Source of the DNA: an uncultured Bacteroidales bacterium
Lineage (GTDB): Bacteria; Bacteroidota; Bacteroidia; Bacteroidales; P3
Length of the DNA stretch: 16,195 nt
NCBI GenBank assembly: GCA_947176325.1
Contig: CAMWQD010000007.1
Coordinates: 1-16,195 of the forward strand
Direction of reading: 5' to 3'
The notes under the pieces were generated by a model, which ran no database searches, was not told the DNA's origin, and saw nothing but the letters and a program-made list of their open reading frames with translations. How positions within the stretch are numbered: the first letter of the stretch is position 1; each line of letters starts with the position of its first letter. This document shows positions 8,001 to 15,770 of this stretch, piece by piece. The translations under genes and the position numbers were made by a program.

Positions 8001-9666
8001 TGCCCGTGTAAGCCACCCGCAAAAAGGTGGAGACCCTGAAAGCGCCCGTATCGCCGAACAGATGCAGGGGACTAAGGTCGATATTGCGCAAATCCAGCTC
8101 AAAGTGCGAACGGGAGTCGCCCGAGCGGAAATCCAGATTTCCCGACAAGCGGAAATCCAAATTGGAATCGCGGCACTCCACCCTGCCGCCGAAAAAGTCT
8201 TTCTGCAGGTTTACATCGAGTTTCACGGGCTGGAGCGTCTTGCCGGCAATCTGCATATTCGACACCGTGCCGTCCAGTTCGCAACGCAAGGTCGAGGAGG
8301 TCTTTCCGACCAAATAGAAATCAACGCCGAAGTCGGCCGTTCCGAGCAGGGAATCCTTGCCGGAAAGTTTGTCCAAGCGAATGGCCGAAGCGTCCAGACG
8401 GCCCACCATCACGGCCGGGCCTCCGAGCGTATCCACCACGGAATTGCGGATATGGACATTTCCCAAATTGCTTTCCATATCGAGATCGGCGGTGAATTTC
8501 TCCACATTGCCGTCCAAAGTTCCGTGCATGGTCAGTTCCTCCCACTCCCGCAAGATTTCGGGCAGTTTGAGATATTCTCCGTTCGGCAACACGATATGCC
8601 CGAGATCTTGTTTTTCGGCATGAAGTCTATGCAGGTTGAGATTGAGGTTGAGGGTATCGGGAACACCTTGCAGACGCACGTCGGCATTCAAGGCGGTGTG
8701 TTTCCCGAAAGCGAGTTTCAGATGGTGCAGGTCGAGGTCGGAAACAGGCCCTTTCACCTGCGAGGAAAGTTTCACATTCCCCTGCATATCGCCCACCGCC
8801 GCCACAAAACGGCGCAGGTCGGTCAAGGCGAGCACCGAAGGCCGCACCTCTGCATCAAAACGCACCCGATGCACAAAATCCGCATAGGGTTTCCAATCGG
8901 GCACGCCCGCCTCGAGCGAAAGATCCAAATTTAAATCGCTTCCCGGAGTCTTGATGTGGGCCGAAGTGAAATGCAACTCGCCCTTATCCAATTCGATATG
9001 CGTAGAGAAATCATCTATCTCCACACCGCTTCCTTCCTTGGCGCGCAGATGATCGATGTCGGCCCTGACCACGCCGATTCGCGTGTAGAAATTCCGTCCC
9101 TTGGCATAGCCCTCCGTAAGACGGATATGCTTGAAATCCACGGTGCCGTTGTTTTTTTCGGGACGGTTGAAATCGTCGTAATAGAAGGTGGCGTTTTCTA
9201 TTTCAAACGCAAGCATCTGAAAAGGCTTGCGCAAAGCGGAGTCTTTTTTGGGACGGGAGGAAATCTTCTTGAGCACCCGCTTGAAATCGGATATGCTGTC
9301 GCCCTCGTAGCGGGTGATGCGGATGCAGGGATCGGTGAGACGGGCGTTCTGAAGGGTGAGGTTCTTGAAATCGTAGTTGTGCAACACCGCCCAAGCCTCG
9401 CGGACGTAGACAGTGGGATGATCCTGACAGTCGTAAACCACCAAATCGTGTATCCGCAGGCTCCGCTTGAACAAGACCAACTCCACCCTTCCCATATCCA
9501 CCTTGCAGTGCATGTATTCGGTGGCCCACCCGGCGGCCTTGTTGGCCACGTACCGGTGCACGAAGGGTGCGTTCAAAAGGCCGCCTCCCAGCAAAAGCAG
9601 GAACACCAAGCCTGCAAGCAGACCCAGCGAGATGTTCTTGAACCGTTTAAGCGCCTTTTTTGCCAA
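5083..9666 (-). CDS. tamB: TamB-family translocation/assembly module (DUF490), TTG start
   Basis: A 1527-aa inner-membrane-anchored periplasmic protein. Residues 1-10 are basic and about 12-31 form one membrane helix; the body is a long series of beta-rich AsmA/TamB-like repeats expected to form a groove across the periplasm. The C-terminal TamB domain is recognisable: GTYTINGGEFDIS near 1210, PDISFDIDLM, LRQTFSLLMFNSF near 1330 and the closing barrel-like GVGVVFKRDFD. Family members aid outer-membrane protein assembly or lipid transport between membranes; which applies here cannot be read from sequence. The last 37 residues (1491-1527) are a highly charged Lys/Arg/Glu tail after the usual family end. 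In frame, a TAG lies 6 bp upstream of the TTG at 9666-9664 and there is no ATG before the membrane helix, so TTG is the likely start. AGGA sits 4 bp upstream. It diverges from tsaD across 39 bp. Confidence 0.9.
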   Translation of the reverse strand: MAKKALKRFKNISLGLLAGLVFLLLLGGGLLNAPFVHRYVANKAAGWATEYMHCKVDMGRVELVLFKRSLRIHDLVVYDCQDHPTVYVREAWAVLHNYDFKNLTLQNARLTDPCIRITRYEGDSISDFKRVLKKISSRPKKDSALRKPFQMLAFEIENATFYYDDFNRPEKNNGTVDFKHIRLTEGYAKGRNFYTRIGVVRADIDHLRAKEGSGVEIDDFSTHIELDKGELHFTSAHIKTPGSDLNLDLSLEAGVPDWKPYADFVHRVRFDAEVRPSVLALTDLRRFVAAVGDMQGNVKLSSQVKGPVSDLDLHHLKLAFGKHTALNADVRLQGVPDTLNLNLNLHRLHAEKQDLGHIVLPNGEYLKLPEILREWEELTMHGTLDGNVEKFTADLDMESNLGNVHIRNSVVDTLGGPAVMVGRLDASAIRLDKLSGKDSLLGTADFGVDFYLVGKTSSTLRCELDGTVSNMQIAGKTLQPVKLDVNLQKDFFGGRVECRDSNLDFRLSGNLDFRSGDSRSHFELDLRNIDLSPLHLFGDTGAFRVSTFLRVAYTGRQYDSIEGHIRLMNTKIQRLGASYALPEMRLALVKEGKHRWAYVRSELLDFDLHGFWSFASLESQIQHILSLQIPSLFDTVPQVAHVDATHPMHYTVHLKLKDADNLLQLFFPDVHIPVGLSGEMNYDDGEEKLGLSLDLPYLQYHRFAYMDGSLQADFSPEKTSLRAQAGSLYLDDSIRLPNFSLTLTGAEKDVLNYALMWDGTLKSGLYGDFRFSPGPAVRFEIEESGVFLGGSLWRNYEGSYLFFAPDSMVFGQFGFRSSDARSGVVLNGELSHKPSSHLRIDFDEFSLDYLHYFLRKIHMDMEGNINGYAQVNDFYDMFSFEADLNIDNLLINRHSYGRLEVGSRFNRKDAIKLGVHLKENRQGKPFETLSFDGTFYRTQGKKLDFAGKVNDFPVQFLSGFLSSVASDLEGTLNGDLKMGGTLSSPRLYAEVKTNNLAATIPFLGTRYTFTDMALKLTSDKISFVRGRFTDEDFRSSGTLKGSLSHHNFKNMRLDMGLDFQKLLAVHTKRSPDIPFWGKVLATGALSINGPMNDLAVTLSAVVDNPSDIHFDFSSMSVNSGANFIQFVSEIPEMEDTAKLSFEKFYARTRSLARRRRNHLSLDLNLGINPGLEVSVGLGNTAMDGTLSATGSGILRLSSKNGTTRLFGTYTINGGEFDISMVDIINKKFELEEGGTISWVGPIDDARINVRADYQTRASLYPILSQFSGTDEDRRMQKSDVKSIIILSGNLMNPDISFDIDLMNTDEDSKDKFFAVVKKDDEDEMLRQTFSLLMFNSFMALDNSSAGIGNAALSSSSDLLFSQFNNFLSQFTENFNIGLNYTPNVGGANSGTGNSEFQVMMSGQLFNDRLLINGNLGVSENGASGVSAGRSATNVVGEVDVEWKFTEELRLKAFNHSNEQDLTKPANSYTQGVGVVFKRDFDSWKEFIYGSKGKRTKEQRQEERAQKREERETKKEFQREGREARRNR

Positions 9667-9673
9667 TTTTTCC

Positions 9674-9681
9674 TACTTTTG
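9674..9681 (+). promoter_or_regulatory. Candidate -7 promoter element for tsaD
   Basis: TACTTTTG matches TAnnTTTG exactly, 24 bp upstream of the tsaD ATG. The -33 region would fall inside the start of the TamB gene and shows no clear TTTG at 19-21 bp. Confidence 0.45.
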
Positions 9682-9691
9682 CGATGCTTTG

Positions 9692-9699
9692 CAAATTTA
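9692..9699 (-). promoter_or_regulatory. Candidate -7 promoter element for the TamB gene
   Basis: On the minus strand these bases read TAAATTTG, an exact TAnnTTTG match 25 bp upstream of the TTG start. Its -33 region would lie inside the first codons of tsaD. It faces the tsaD element at 9674-9681 with 10 bp between them, so polymerase could occupy only one at a time. Confidence 0.4.
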
Positions 9700-9705
9700 A
9701 ACAAA

Positions 9706-10713
9706 ATGTCCTGTATTCTTGCCATAGAATCCTCCTGCGACGACACTTCGGCCGCCGTGCTCGAAGACGACCTGCTTTTGGCGAACTTCATCGCCGGTCA
9801 GAAAGTGCACGAGATGTACGGAGGTGTAGTTCCCGAACTGGCTTCACGGGCGCATTTGCAGAACATCGTTCCCGTGGTGGACGCCGCCATAAAGACCTCC
9901 GGCCTGAAGCCCGAGAACCTCGACGCCATCGCCTTTACAAGAGGCCCCGGCCTCATGGGCTCGCTCCTTGTGGGGGTTTCCTTCGCCAAAGCCCTTTCGC
10001 TCTCGCTTCATATTCCCCTTGTGGAGGTGAATCATCTGGAAGCCCATGTGCTGTCTCATTTCATCCGCACCCCCGACTATCACCACGCTCCGAAATTTCC
10101 GTTCCTGTGCCTCTTGGTTTCGGGCGGCCACACGCAGATCTTGAAAGTGGAAAGCCCCTCGCGTTTCGAAGTGTTGGGCGGCACTATCGACGATGCGGCG
10201 GGGGAATGCATCGACAAGGCCGCCAAAATCATGGGGCTTCCCTACCCCGGCGGGCCCGTCGTCGACCGCCTGGCCAAAGAGGGCGACCCCGACCGTTTCA
10301 AAATAGCCCGTCCCCGCATGGAGAAACTCAACTACAGCTTCAGCGGCCTCAAGACTTCCTTTCTCTATCTGGTGCGCGACGAACTCAAGAAAGACCCCGA
10401 CTTCATCGAGAAAAACAAAAACGACCTTTGTGCGAGCGTGCAGAAAGCCGTTATCGGAAGCCTTATGGACAAACTCGTGCTGGCCGCCCGCCAAACGGGT
10501 ATCAAGCAGGTGGCTATCGCGGGGGGAGTGTCGGCCAATTCGCTCTTGCGCGGCGAAATGGAGAAAGCGCAGAATCTTTACGGTTGGGAATCGTTTATAC
10601 CGCCGTTTTCGTTTACCACCGACAACGCCGCCATGGTGGGCATAGCGGGCAGTTTCAAATTTGCCGAAAAAAGGTTCTGCGACCTCTCGGCAGTGCCTTA
10701 TGCACGGGCGTAG
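9706..10713 (+). CDS. tsaD: tRNA N6-threonylcarbamoyladenosine transferase subunit TsaD
   Basis: A 335-aa protein of normal family length. TsaD, with TsaB and TsaE, transfers the threonylcarbamoyl group from TC-AMP to A37 of tRNAs that read ANN codons. Visible features: the ASKHA opening MSCILAIESSCDDTSAAV at 1-18, the metal ligands His110 and His114 in VNHLEAH, the nucleotide loop SGGHTQ at 139-144, the GVSAN segment at 274-278 and Asp306 in TTDNAAM. The frame is open upstream to 8956, but that part is antisense to the TamB gene and has no family resemblance; the ATG at 9706 fits the family N-terminus exactly. porU follows after 61 bp on the same strand, but a shared transcript is uncertain. 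Confidence 0.96.
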   Translation: MSCILAIESSCDDTSAAVLEDDLLLANFIAGQKVHEMYGGVVPELASRAHLQNIVPVVDAAIKTSGLKPENLDAIAFTRGPGLMGSLLVGVSFAKALSLSLHIPLVEVNHLEAHVLSHFIRTPDYHHAPKFPFLCLLVSGGHTQILKVESPSRFEVLGGTIDDAAGECIDKAAKIMGLPYPGGPVVDRLAKEGDPDRFKIARPRMEKLNYSFSGLKTSFLYLVRDELKKDPDFIEKNKNDLCASVQKAVIGSLMDKLVLAARQTGIKQVAIAGGVSANSLLRGEMEKAQNLYGWESFIPPFSFTTDNAAMVGIAGSFKFAEKRFCDLSAVPYARA

Positions 10714-10731
10714 GCCGTCCCTGCATAACCT

Positions 10732-10743
10732 CCACGCACGTGG
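10732..10743 (+). other. Short inverted repeat after tsaD
   Basis: CCACGCACGTGG is a perfect 4-bp stem with a 4-base loop (or 5 bp with a 2-base loop), 18 bp after the tsaD stop. Only a short TTT follows, so it is a poor terminator. It is the only structure I see in the 61-bp gap besides the promoter-like element at 10760. Confidence 0.25.
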
Positions 10744-10759
10744 TTTCCCGAAAATTTCG

Positions 10760-10767
10760 TATCTTTA
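10760..10767 (+). promoter_or_regulatory. Possible -7 promoter element for porU
   Basis: TATCTTTA is one base from TAnnTTTG. It ends only 7 bp before the chosen porU ATG, which would make the mRNA nearly leaderless; with the alternative ATG at 10802 the leader would be about 30 bases. No -33 TTTG is seen, so the call is weak. Confidence 0.3.
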
Positions 10768-10774
10768 CTCTTTA

Positions 10775-13700
10775 ATGAAACCACGGTATTTTCATATCCG
10801 GATGTTTGCCGGCTTGCTCGGTGCCCTTTTATCGGGGTCTGCATCCTTATTGCAGGCTCAGACCTACCCTACGCCGCAGCATCCTAAATCGTATTCGGTG
10901 CTCGCCCTCGGCACAAGCCTGAAAGTAGGCGTAACCCAAAACGGAGTGTATCGGATTACCTACGAAGACCTTGTGTCCGCGGGTTTGGTTTCCCAACCTC
11001 TTTCCGCTCGGAAATTAGCCGTCTATGGCAATGTTTCGGGCTATCTTCCCTTTTTCAACACCGCCGATATTTACGACGACCTCGCCGCCCTGCCCTTTTC
11101 GGTCTACGACCCGAACCAAGACGGCATGTTCGGCCCGGGCGACTATCTGGTCTTTTACGCCCAATCGCAGGCACGCGCCACATATCAGGCGCAGTCCGGC
11201 ACTTTTTCCGTAACCATCAACCCTTATTGCGACACCACCTATTATTTTGTGGGAATCCAAGCCGAATACGTTCCCGAAATCCCCATGGAAACGGCCTCGG
11301 CGGAGGCCTCGGCTCCGCAAATCGAGGTCTTTCCCGACTACGTGCACCACGAACAGGAACTATATAACGTATGCGAAGGCGGAGCCACTTGGTTGGGCGA
11401 ACGGTTTATGAGCGGCGGTGCCTCGCACAACATCAATATAACCCTGCCGGGCGCCGTGCGCGGAAATACCGCCTCGGCCTATGTCCGGACAGCGGCAAGA
11501 ACCGCCTCCGGAACCGCTTCGTTTACCCTACGGGTTGGGGAAAAGACACAGTCCGTCTACCTTTCCAAAAACGAAGCCTGCACACAATTCGCCGAAACCA
11601 CCCTCGACTTTCCCGTTTCGGACGAAAAGACCACCTTTTCGTTCCTCTACAATAAAGAATCCTCGGCCGGAGAAGGCTACCTCGACAAAATCACGGTATC
11701 CTACAACCGTCGTCTCGCCTTTTCCTCGGGCAGCCTGAATTTCCGCGCCCCGCAAGGCATCTCGGAAGATGTCCGCTTCCGTATCGAATCGTCGCGCGAA
11801 CTGCGCGTATGGGACGTGACCGACATCTACAACCTCCGCGAAATGCAGGTCAGCGCAAGCGGAAACCATCGCGAATTTTCCGCAAAGGCCGACAACACCT
11901 TGCACGAGTATACGGTTTTTGAGGCCTCCACATGCCCCAAACCCCGCTTCGTCGGCCTGGTGCAACCGCAGAATCTGCACGCCGAACGCAACATAGACTA
12001 TGTGATTGTCTCGCATCCCTCCTTTGTGGAGCAGGCGCAGAAGATAGCACGGATTCACCGCGAAAAAGACGGCTATACCACTTTGGTGACGACCACGCAG
12101 AAAGTGTTCAACGAATTTTCGTCGGGCGCCAAGGATCCTTCGGCTTTCCGTCTGCTGATGAAGAAACTCTCCGACAATTCCGACAGCCTGCGCAAGCCCC
12201 GTTTCCTGTGTTTGTTCGGGGCGGCCTCCTACGACTACAAGAACATTCTCGGCTCGGAAAGCGACTTCGTGTCGACCGTGCAGTCGTTCGGCAACAGCGA
12301 TGAGGGCGGAGGCGATCCCTTGGACGACAATTTCGGCTACACCGGCCCGGGAGAAGGCATTTCGCCCTACGACAATAGCAAGCGCGGCACGCTCGACGTG
12401 GCGGTGGGGCGTATTCCCGTCCACTCGGTGAAGGAAGCCGAAAATGCCGTGGAAAAAATAGACCTCTATTCCTCCCCCCGCAATTTCGGGGATTGGAAAA
12501 GCGAAGTGGCGGTGGTGACCGACGACGGCTTTGAGTCGGCTATGGAATCAACCATTTTGAAACACAATGGCTTTGCCTCGCTTCATCCCGAATTTCATCT
12601 CAATAAACTCTACTCGGACGCCTACGCCCGCACGTCTTCTTCCACATCCACCCGCGTACCGGCTTTGGAAAACGCCATCAGGCGGAGATTTGAGGAGGGG
12701 TCGCTCTTTGTGGGGTATTACGGCCACAGCGGCTGGGATGCGTGGTCGGACGAGAAGATTCTCACCAACCATATCATCGACAACCTCAAGCAAAACACGA
12801 CTTTCCCGATTTCCGTGGCCTCATCGTGCAGTTTCGCCCGTTTCGACAATATCGGACAGGTGTCGGGAGCCGAGCGCTTGGTATTGCACGAACACGGAGG
12901 CGGCATCGCCATCATGGCCACCTCGCGCTCGGCACTGACCGGTGCCATCGAAGATATTTTCAGCCGTTTCCTCTACGCCCTCACCGATAAGTCTTCCGGA
13001 AAGATTCCCACCATCGGCGAAGCGTTCCTGACGGCGAAAATCCACAACACCAGCGGAGGCGGACAAAAATTCCTGCTGCTCGGAGACCCCGGACTGAAAG
13101 TGGCCTTGCCGCAAGGGCGCATCGAGACAACTTCGGTTTCCGATACCATCCGGGCCTTGGGAACGGCCAAAATAGAAGGTTGCATCACCGACCTGCAAGG
13201 CAATCCCCTTTCCGATTTCAATGGAAAAATCATCACGAAAGTCTACGACAAGCCCATTGTTTCCAAAACCTTGGGATTGTATAACGCACGGGAACACGGG
13301 GAAGCGTATAATCCGCAAGTGCCCTACCAACAACAGAACAGTCTGATTTTTCAGGGAGAAACCGAGGTGAAGGACGGAAAGTTCGAAATCTCGTTCATCG
13401 TGCCCAAAGATATCCGCTACGAATACGGTTTCGGAAAAATCATCTACTACGCCTATAACGACAGCATGGATGCGGACGGCAGTTACAGCCGGTTGGTGGT
13501 GGGAGGATTTGACGAGAACGCGGTTATAGACACCAACCCGCCTGTGGTGCGGCTCCGTCTGGACGGCCCCGATTCGAGAGGCCTCACCGTAGGTGTCTCC
13601 CCCACACTCTATGCCGAAATCAACGACGATTTCGGCATCAATACCACCGGTTCCGGCTTGGGGCACGATATGACGTTGGTGATAGACGGCGACGAGCGCA

Positions 13701-14194
13701 ACCCTCTTGTGGTGAACGATTTATTCCGCTACAATCTGGGCAGCTACCGTTCTGGCACGCTTTCGTATCTGTTGAACGACTTGCAGGCGGGCAAGCATAC
13801 GGCCAAACTCAAAGTCTGGAACATCAACAATATATCGGCCACAGCCACCTTGGTTTTCGAGATAAACGGGGCGCAGAAGTTCGAGCTTTTCGATTTGATT
13901 GCCGCCCCCAATCCCTGTCGGGGACAGGAGGTGAAATTCTATTTCACGCACAACGGCGAGGCGGGAAGCATAGAGAACTGCACCTTGCAGATATTCGACC
14001 TGCGGGGGGCGCGTGTGGCGGAGGCGAAGTATTCCACGCCCGAAGCCACGGGGCATTCGGTATGTCTGCGTTGGGATGCGGCGGGCGTGCGCCTGCAGAA
14101 CGGAATTTATATCTGTCGCGTGGTAGCCACGGACGTGCACGGAAAAACGGCAGTGAAAACCGTCAAGTTGGTGGTGACCGGCTCGGCGCGTTAA
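10775..14194 (+). CDS. porU: Type IX secretion system sortase PorU (C25 gingipain-like peptidase)
   Basis: An 1139-aa protein, close to the length of Porphyromonas PorU. PorU sits on the outer surface, removes the C-terminal sorting domain of T9SS cargo and joins the cargo to an anionic lipopolysaccharide anchor or releases it. Residues 1-28 are a signal peptide with a basic start (KPRYFHIR) and cleavage likely after LQAQ. The gingipain-type catalytic pair is present: His651 in GYYGHSGWDAWSDE and Cys685 in SVASSCSFARFD. The flanking DDNFGYTGPGEG and PVHSVKEAE segments also fit the C25 fold. The C-terminal 95 residues, from AAPNPCRGQE to the end, form its own type A-like sorting domain, as known for PorU. 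A second in-frame ATG at 10802 would lose the basic signal-peptide start. porV, often next to porU, is not here: the next gene is miaB, convergent, with 3 bp between stops. Confidence 0.93.
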   Translation: MKPRYFHIRMFAGLLGALLSGSASLLQAQTYPTPQHPKSYSVLALGTSLKVGVTQNGVYRITYEDLVSAGLVSQPLSARKLAVYGNVSGYLPFFNTADIYDDLAALPFSVYDPNQDGMFGPGDYLVFYAQSQARATYQAQSGTFSVTINPYCDTTYYFVGIQAEYVPEIPMETASAEASAPQIEVFPDYVHHEQELYNVCEGGATWLGERFMSGGASHNINITLPGAVRGNTASAYVRTAARTASGTASFTLRVGEKTQSVYLSKNEACTQFAETTLDFPVSDEKTTFSFLYNKESSAGEGYLDKITVSYNRRLAFSSGSLNFRAPQGISEDVRFRIESSRELRVWDVTDIYNLREMQVSASGNHREFSAKADNTLHEYTVFEASTCPKPRFVGLVQPQNLHAERNIDYVIVSHPSFVEQAQKIARIHREKDGYTTLVTTTQKVFNEFSSGAKDPSAFRLLMKKLSDNSDSLRKPRFLCLFGAASYDYKNILGSESDFVSTVQSFGNSDEGGGDPLDDNFGYTGPGEGISPYDNSKRGTLDVAVGRIPVHSVKEAENAVEKIDLYSSPRNFGDWKSEVAVVTDDGFESAMESTILKHNGFASLHPEFHLNKLYSDAYARTSSSTSTRVPALENAIRRRFEEGSLFVGYYGHSGWDAWSDEKILTNHIIDNLKQNTTFPISVASSCSFARFDNIGQVSGAERLVLHEHGGGIAIMATSRSALTGAIEDIFSRFLYALTDKSSGKIPTIGEAFLTAKIHNTSGGGQKFLLLGDPGLKVALPQGRIETTSVSDTIRALGTAKIEGCITDLQGNPLSDFNGKIITKVYDKPIVSKTLGLYNAREHGEAYNPQVPYQQQNSLIFQGETEVKDGKFEISFIVPKDIRYEYGFGKIIYYAYNDSMDADGSYSRLVVGGFDENAVIDTNPPVVRLRLDGPDSRGLTVGVSPTLYAEINDDFGINTTGSGLGHDMTLVIDGDERNPLVVNDLFRYNLGSYRSGTLSYLLNDLQAGKHTAKLKVWNINNISATATLVFEINGAQKFELFDLIAAPNPCRGQEVKFYFTHNGEAGSIENCTLQIFDLRGARVAEAKYSTPEATGHSVCLRWDAAGVRLQNGIYICRVVATDVHGKTAVKTVKLVVTGSAR

Positions 14195-14197
14195 GAA

Positions 14198-15508
14198 TCA
14201 GGCCAACCGCCCTATGAGTGTGGCGGGCGTACACGATTCCACAACAACGCGCACATAGTCGCCTACGGAAACCGCCCCGTTCTTGTTATCGAAAACAATC
14301 ACCTTATTCTGACTGTTGCGCCCGAAAGACTGGTTCTTGTCTTTCTTCGACGCACCTTCCACCAAAATTTCGAATTCCTTGCCCACATCGCGCTTATTGC
14401 TCTCGTGGGAAAGTTCCTGCTGCAAGGCTATGATTTCGTTCAGACGGCGGAGTTTCACCTCCTCGGGCACATCGTCGGGATAGTGCTTGGACGCAAAGGT
14501 GCCGGGACGCTCGGAATACTTGAACATGAAAGCCGAGTCGTAGCCCACCTCGCGCATCAGACTCAAGGTCTGCGCATGGTCTTCCTCGGTCTCCCCGCAA
14601 AAGCCCGCAATGATGTCGGTGGTGATGGCGCAGTCGGGCAGTTCGGCCCGAATGGCGGCGATACGGTCTAAATACCACGCCCGGTCGTACTTGCGGTTCA
14701 TCTTCTTGAGCATGGCCGAACTGCCCGACTGCACAGGCAGATGAATGGCCTTGCATATATTGGGATATTCCGCCATAACGTGGATGAGCTCGTCCGACAA
14801 GTCTTTCGGGTGGGAAGTGGAAAAACGCACGCGCAGTTGCGGACTGATGTTTGCCACACGCCGCATCAATTCGGCAAAATTCACATCCCCCGTACGATAA
14901 GAATTTACATTCTGCCCCAACAACGTCACCTCCTTATAGCCTTTCTGCACCAAATCGGCGGCTTCGCGCACAATGGTATCGGCATTGCGGCTGCGTTCCT
15001 TGCCTCTCGTATAGGGCACCACGCAATAGGAGCAATAATTCTGGCAACCGCGCATAATGGAGATGAAGGCCGAAACACGGTTCTCACCCAAACGCACGGG
15101 CGCTATATCGTGATAGGTTTCTTCTTCGGAGAGCAACACATCGATGCCTTTCTGCCCCGCCTGCACCCTTTGCAACAGGTCGGGCAAGGAACGGTAGGCA
15201 TCGGGGCCCACCACCAAATCGATGCCCGCTTCGAGCAGGTCTTGCTGCAAACGCTCGGCCATACAGCCCACCACGCCCACCTTAAGCGAGGCACGTTTCT
15301 TCTTGAGGGCGGTGAATTCCTTGAGACGGTTGAACACCCTCTGTTCGGCATGGTCGCGTATCGAACAGGTGTTCACTAAAATCAAATCGGCTTCGGCATA
15401 GTCCTGCGTGGTGTCGTAATGGTCTTGCAAGAGAGAAACCAGAATTTCCGAATCGGCGAAATTCATCTGACAGCCGTAGGTTTCTATAAAGAGTCTGGGC
15501 TTTTCCAT
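14198..15508 (-). CDS. miaB: tRNA-2-methylthio-N6-isopentenyladenosine methylthiotransferase
   Basis: A 436-aa radical SAM enzyme from the ATG at 15508. It adds a methylthio group to i6A37 in tRNAs that read UNN codons. The N-terminal UPF0004 domain carries the three auxiliary-cluster cysteines, Cys13 (TYGCQMN), Cys48 (VNTCSIRDHAEQRV) and Cys82 (VGCMAER). The radical SAM triad CxxxCxxC is Cys155, Cys159 and Cys162 in MRGCQNYCSYCVVPYTRG. The GCQMN and YTRGKERSR segments favour MiaB over RimO or MtaB. The last 60 or so residues form the RNA-binding TRAM domain. The frame also offers a TTG at 15526, but that lies in the U-tract of the rpsU terminator, so I prefer the ATG. Substrate i6A needs MiaA, not in this window. 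It follows rpsU by 50 bp. Confidence 0.95.
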   Translation of the reverse strand: MEKPRLFIETYGCQMNFADSEILVSLLQDHYDTTQDYAEADLILVNTCSIRDHAEQRVFNRLKEFTALKKKRASLKVGVVGCMAERLQQDLLEAGIDLVVGPDAYRSLPDLLQRVQAGQKGIDVLLSEEETYHDIAPVRLGENRVSAFISIMRGCQNYCSYCVVPYTRGKERSRNADTIVREAADLVQKGYKEVTLLGQNVNSYRTGDVNFAELMRRVANISPQLRVRFSTSHPKDLSDELIHVMAEYPNICKAIHLPVQSGSSAMLKKMNRKYDRAWYLDRIAAIRAELPDCAITTDIIAGFCGETEEDHAQTLSLMREVGYDSAFMFKYSERPGTFASKHYPDDVPEEVKLRRLNEIIALQQELSHESNKRDVGKEFEILVEGASKKDKNQSFGRNSQNKVIVFDNKNGAVSVGDYVRVVVESCTPATLIGRLA

Positions 15509-15523
15509 AGGGTGAGGTTTAGG

Positions 15524-15552
15524 CAAAAAAAAGGCGGGACCGTTGCCCGCCT
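15524..15552 (-). terminator. Rho-independent terminator after rpsU
   Basis: Read on the minus strand, a perfect 7-bp GC-rich stem AGGCGGG / CCCGCCT (15552-15546 with 15538-15532) encloses a 7-base loop and is followed by eight T (15532-15525). It begins 6 bp after the rpsU stop and ends 16 bp before the miaB ATG, so miaB must be reached by read-through or by a promoter I do not see. Confidence 0.85.
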
Positions 15553-15558
15553 CATTTC

Positions 15559-15762
15559 TTACATCGCGTTGTTTTCCGCTTCGGTCTGCAACTTCTGGAT
15601 GTAAATGGCCTTTAGTTTGCGTTCCCGAGCGACAACCGAGGGCTTCGTAAACTTTTGACGGTTTCTCAGCTCTCTGATAACACCCGTTTTTTCAAACTTA
15701 CGTTTGAGCTTCTTCAGCGAACGTTCGATGTTCTCGCCCTCTTTTACAGGAACAATAATCAT
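15559..15762 (-). CDS. rpsU: Small ribosomal subunit protein bS21
   Basis: A 67-aa basic protein that begins MIIVPVKEGENIERSLKKLKRKFEKTG, the bS21 signature in its Bacteroidota form, followed by a Lys/Arg-rich helix and a short acidic end. bS21 binds the 30S platform near the 3' end of 16S rRNA. In Bacteroidia, bS21 together with bS6 and bS18 is reported to hold the anti-Shine-Dalgarno tail sequestered, which explains why SD sites matter little in this phylum. Its own leader here carries a good match to that tail (15771-15783). It reads away from the tRNA pair on the other strand and ends at a strong terminator. Confidence 0.95.
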   Translation of the reverse strand: MIIVPVKEGENIERSLKKLKRKFEKTGVIRELRNRQKFTKPSVVARERKLKAIYIQKLQTEAENNAM

Positions 15763-15770
15763 ACTAAATA

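Noticed and set aside
7885..8934. A 349-codon plus-strand frame inside the TamB gene
   Set aside because: It is antisense to a convincing 1527-aa gene, rich in Gln, His and Ile with no motif or signal, and has no promoter or partner gene.
8956..9705. A 250-codon N-terminal extension fused to TsaD
   Set aside because: The frame is open by chance antisense to the TamB gene. TsaD family proteins begin at the MSCILAIESSCDD segment, and the total length from ATG 9706 is normal.
10661..10774. Upstream extension of PorU by 38 residues
   Set aside because: It overlaps the end of tsaD and would bury the signal peptide that begins at the ATG at 10775.
12821..13666. A 281-codon minus-strand frame within porU
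   Set aside because: It covers the catalytic Cys region of porU in antisense and shows no protein family features of its own.
15509..15526. TTG at 15526 as the miaB start
   Set aside because: It lies in the T-run of the rpsU terminator and adds only MPKPHP, while the ATG at 15508 fits the family N-terminus. It is kept as a possibility in the findings.
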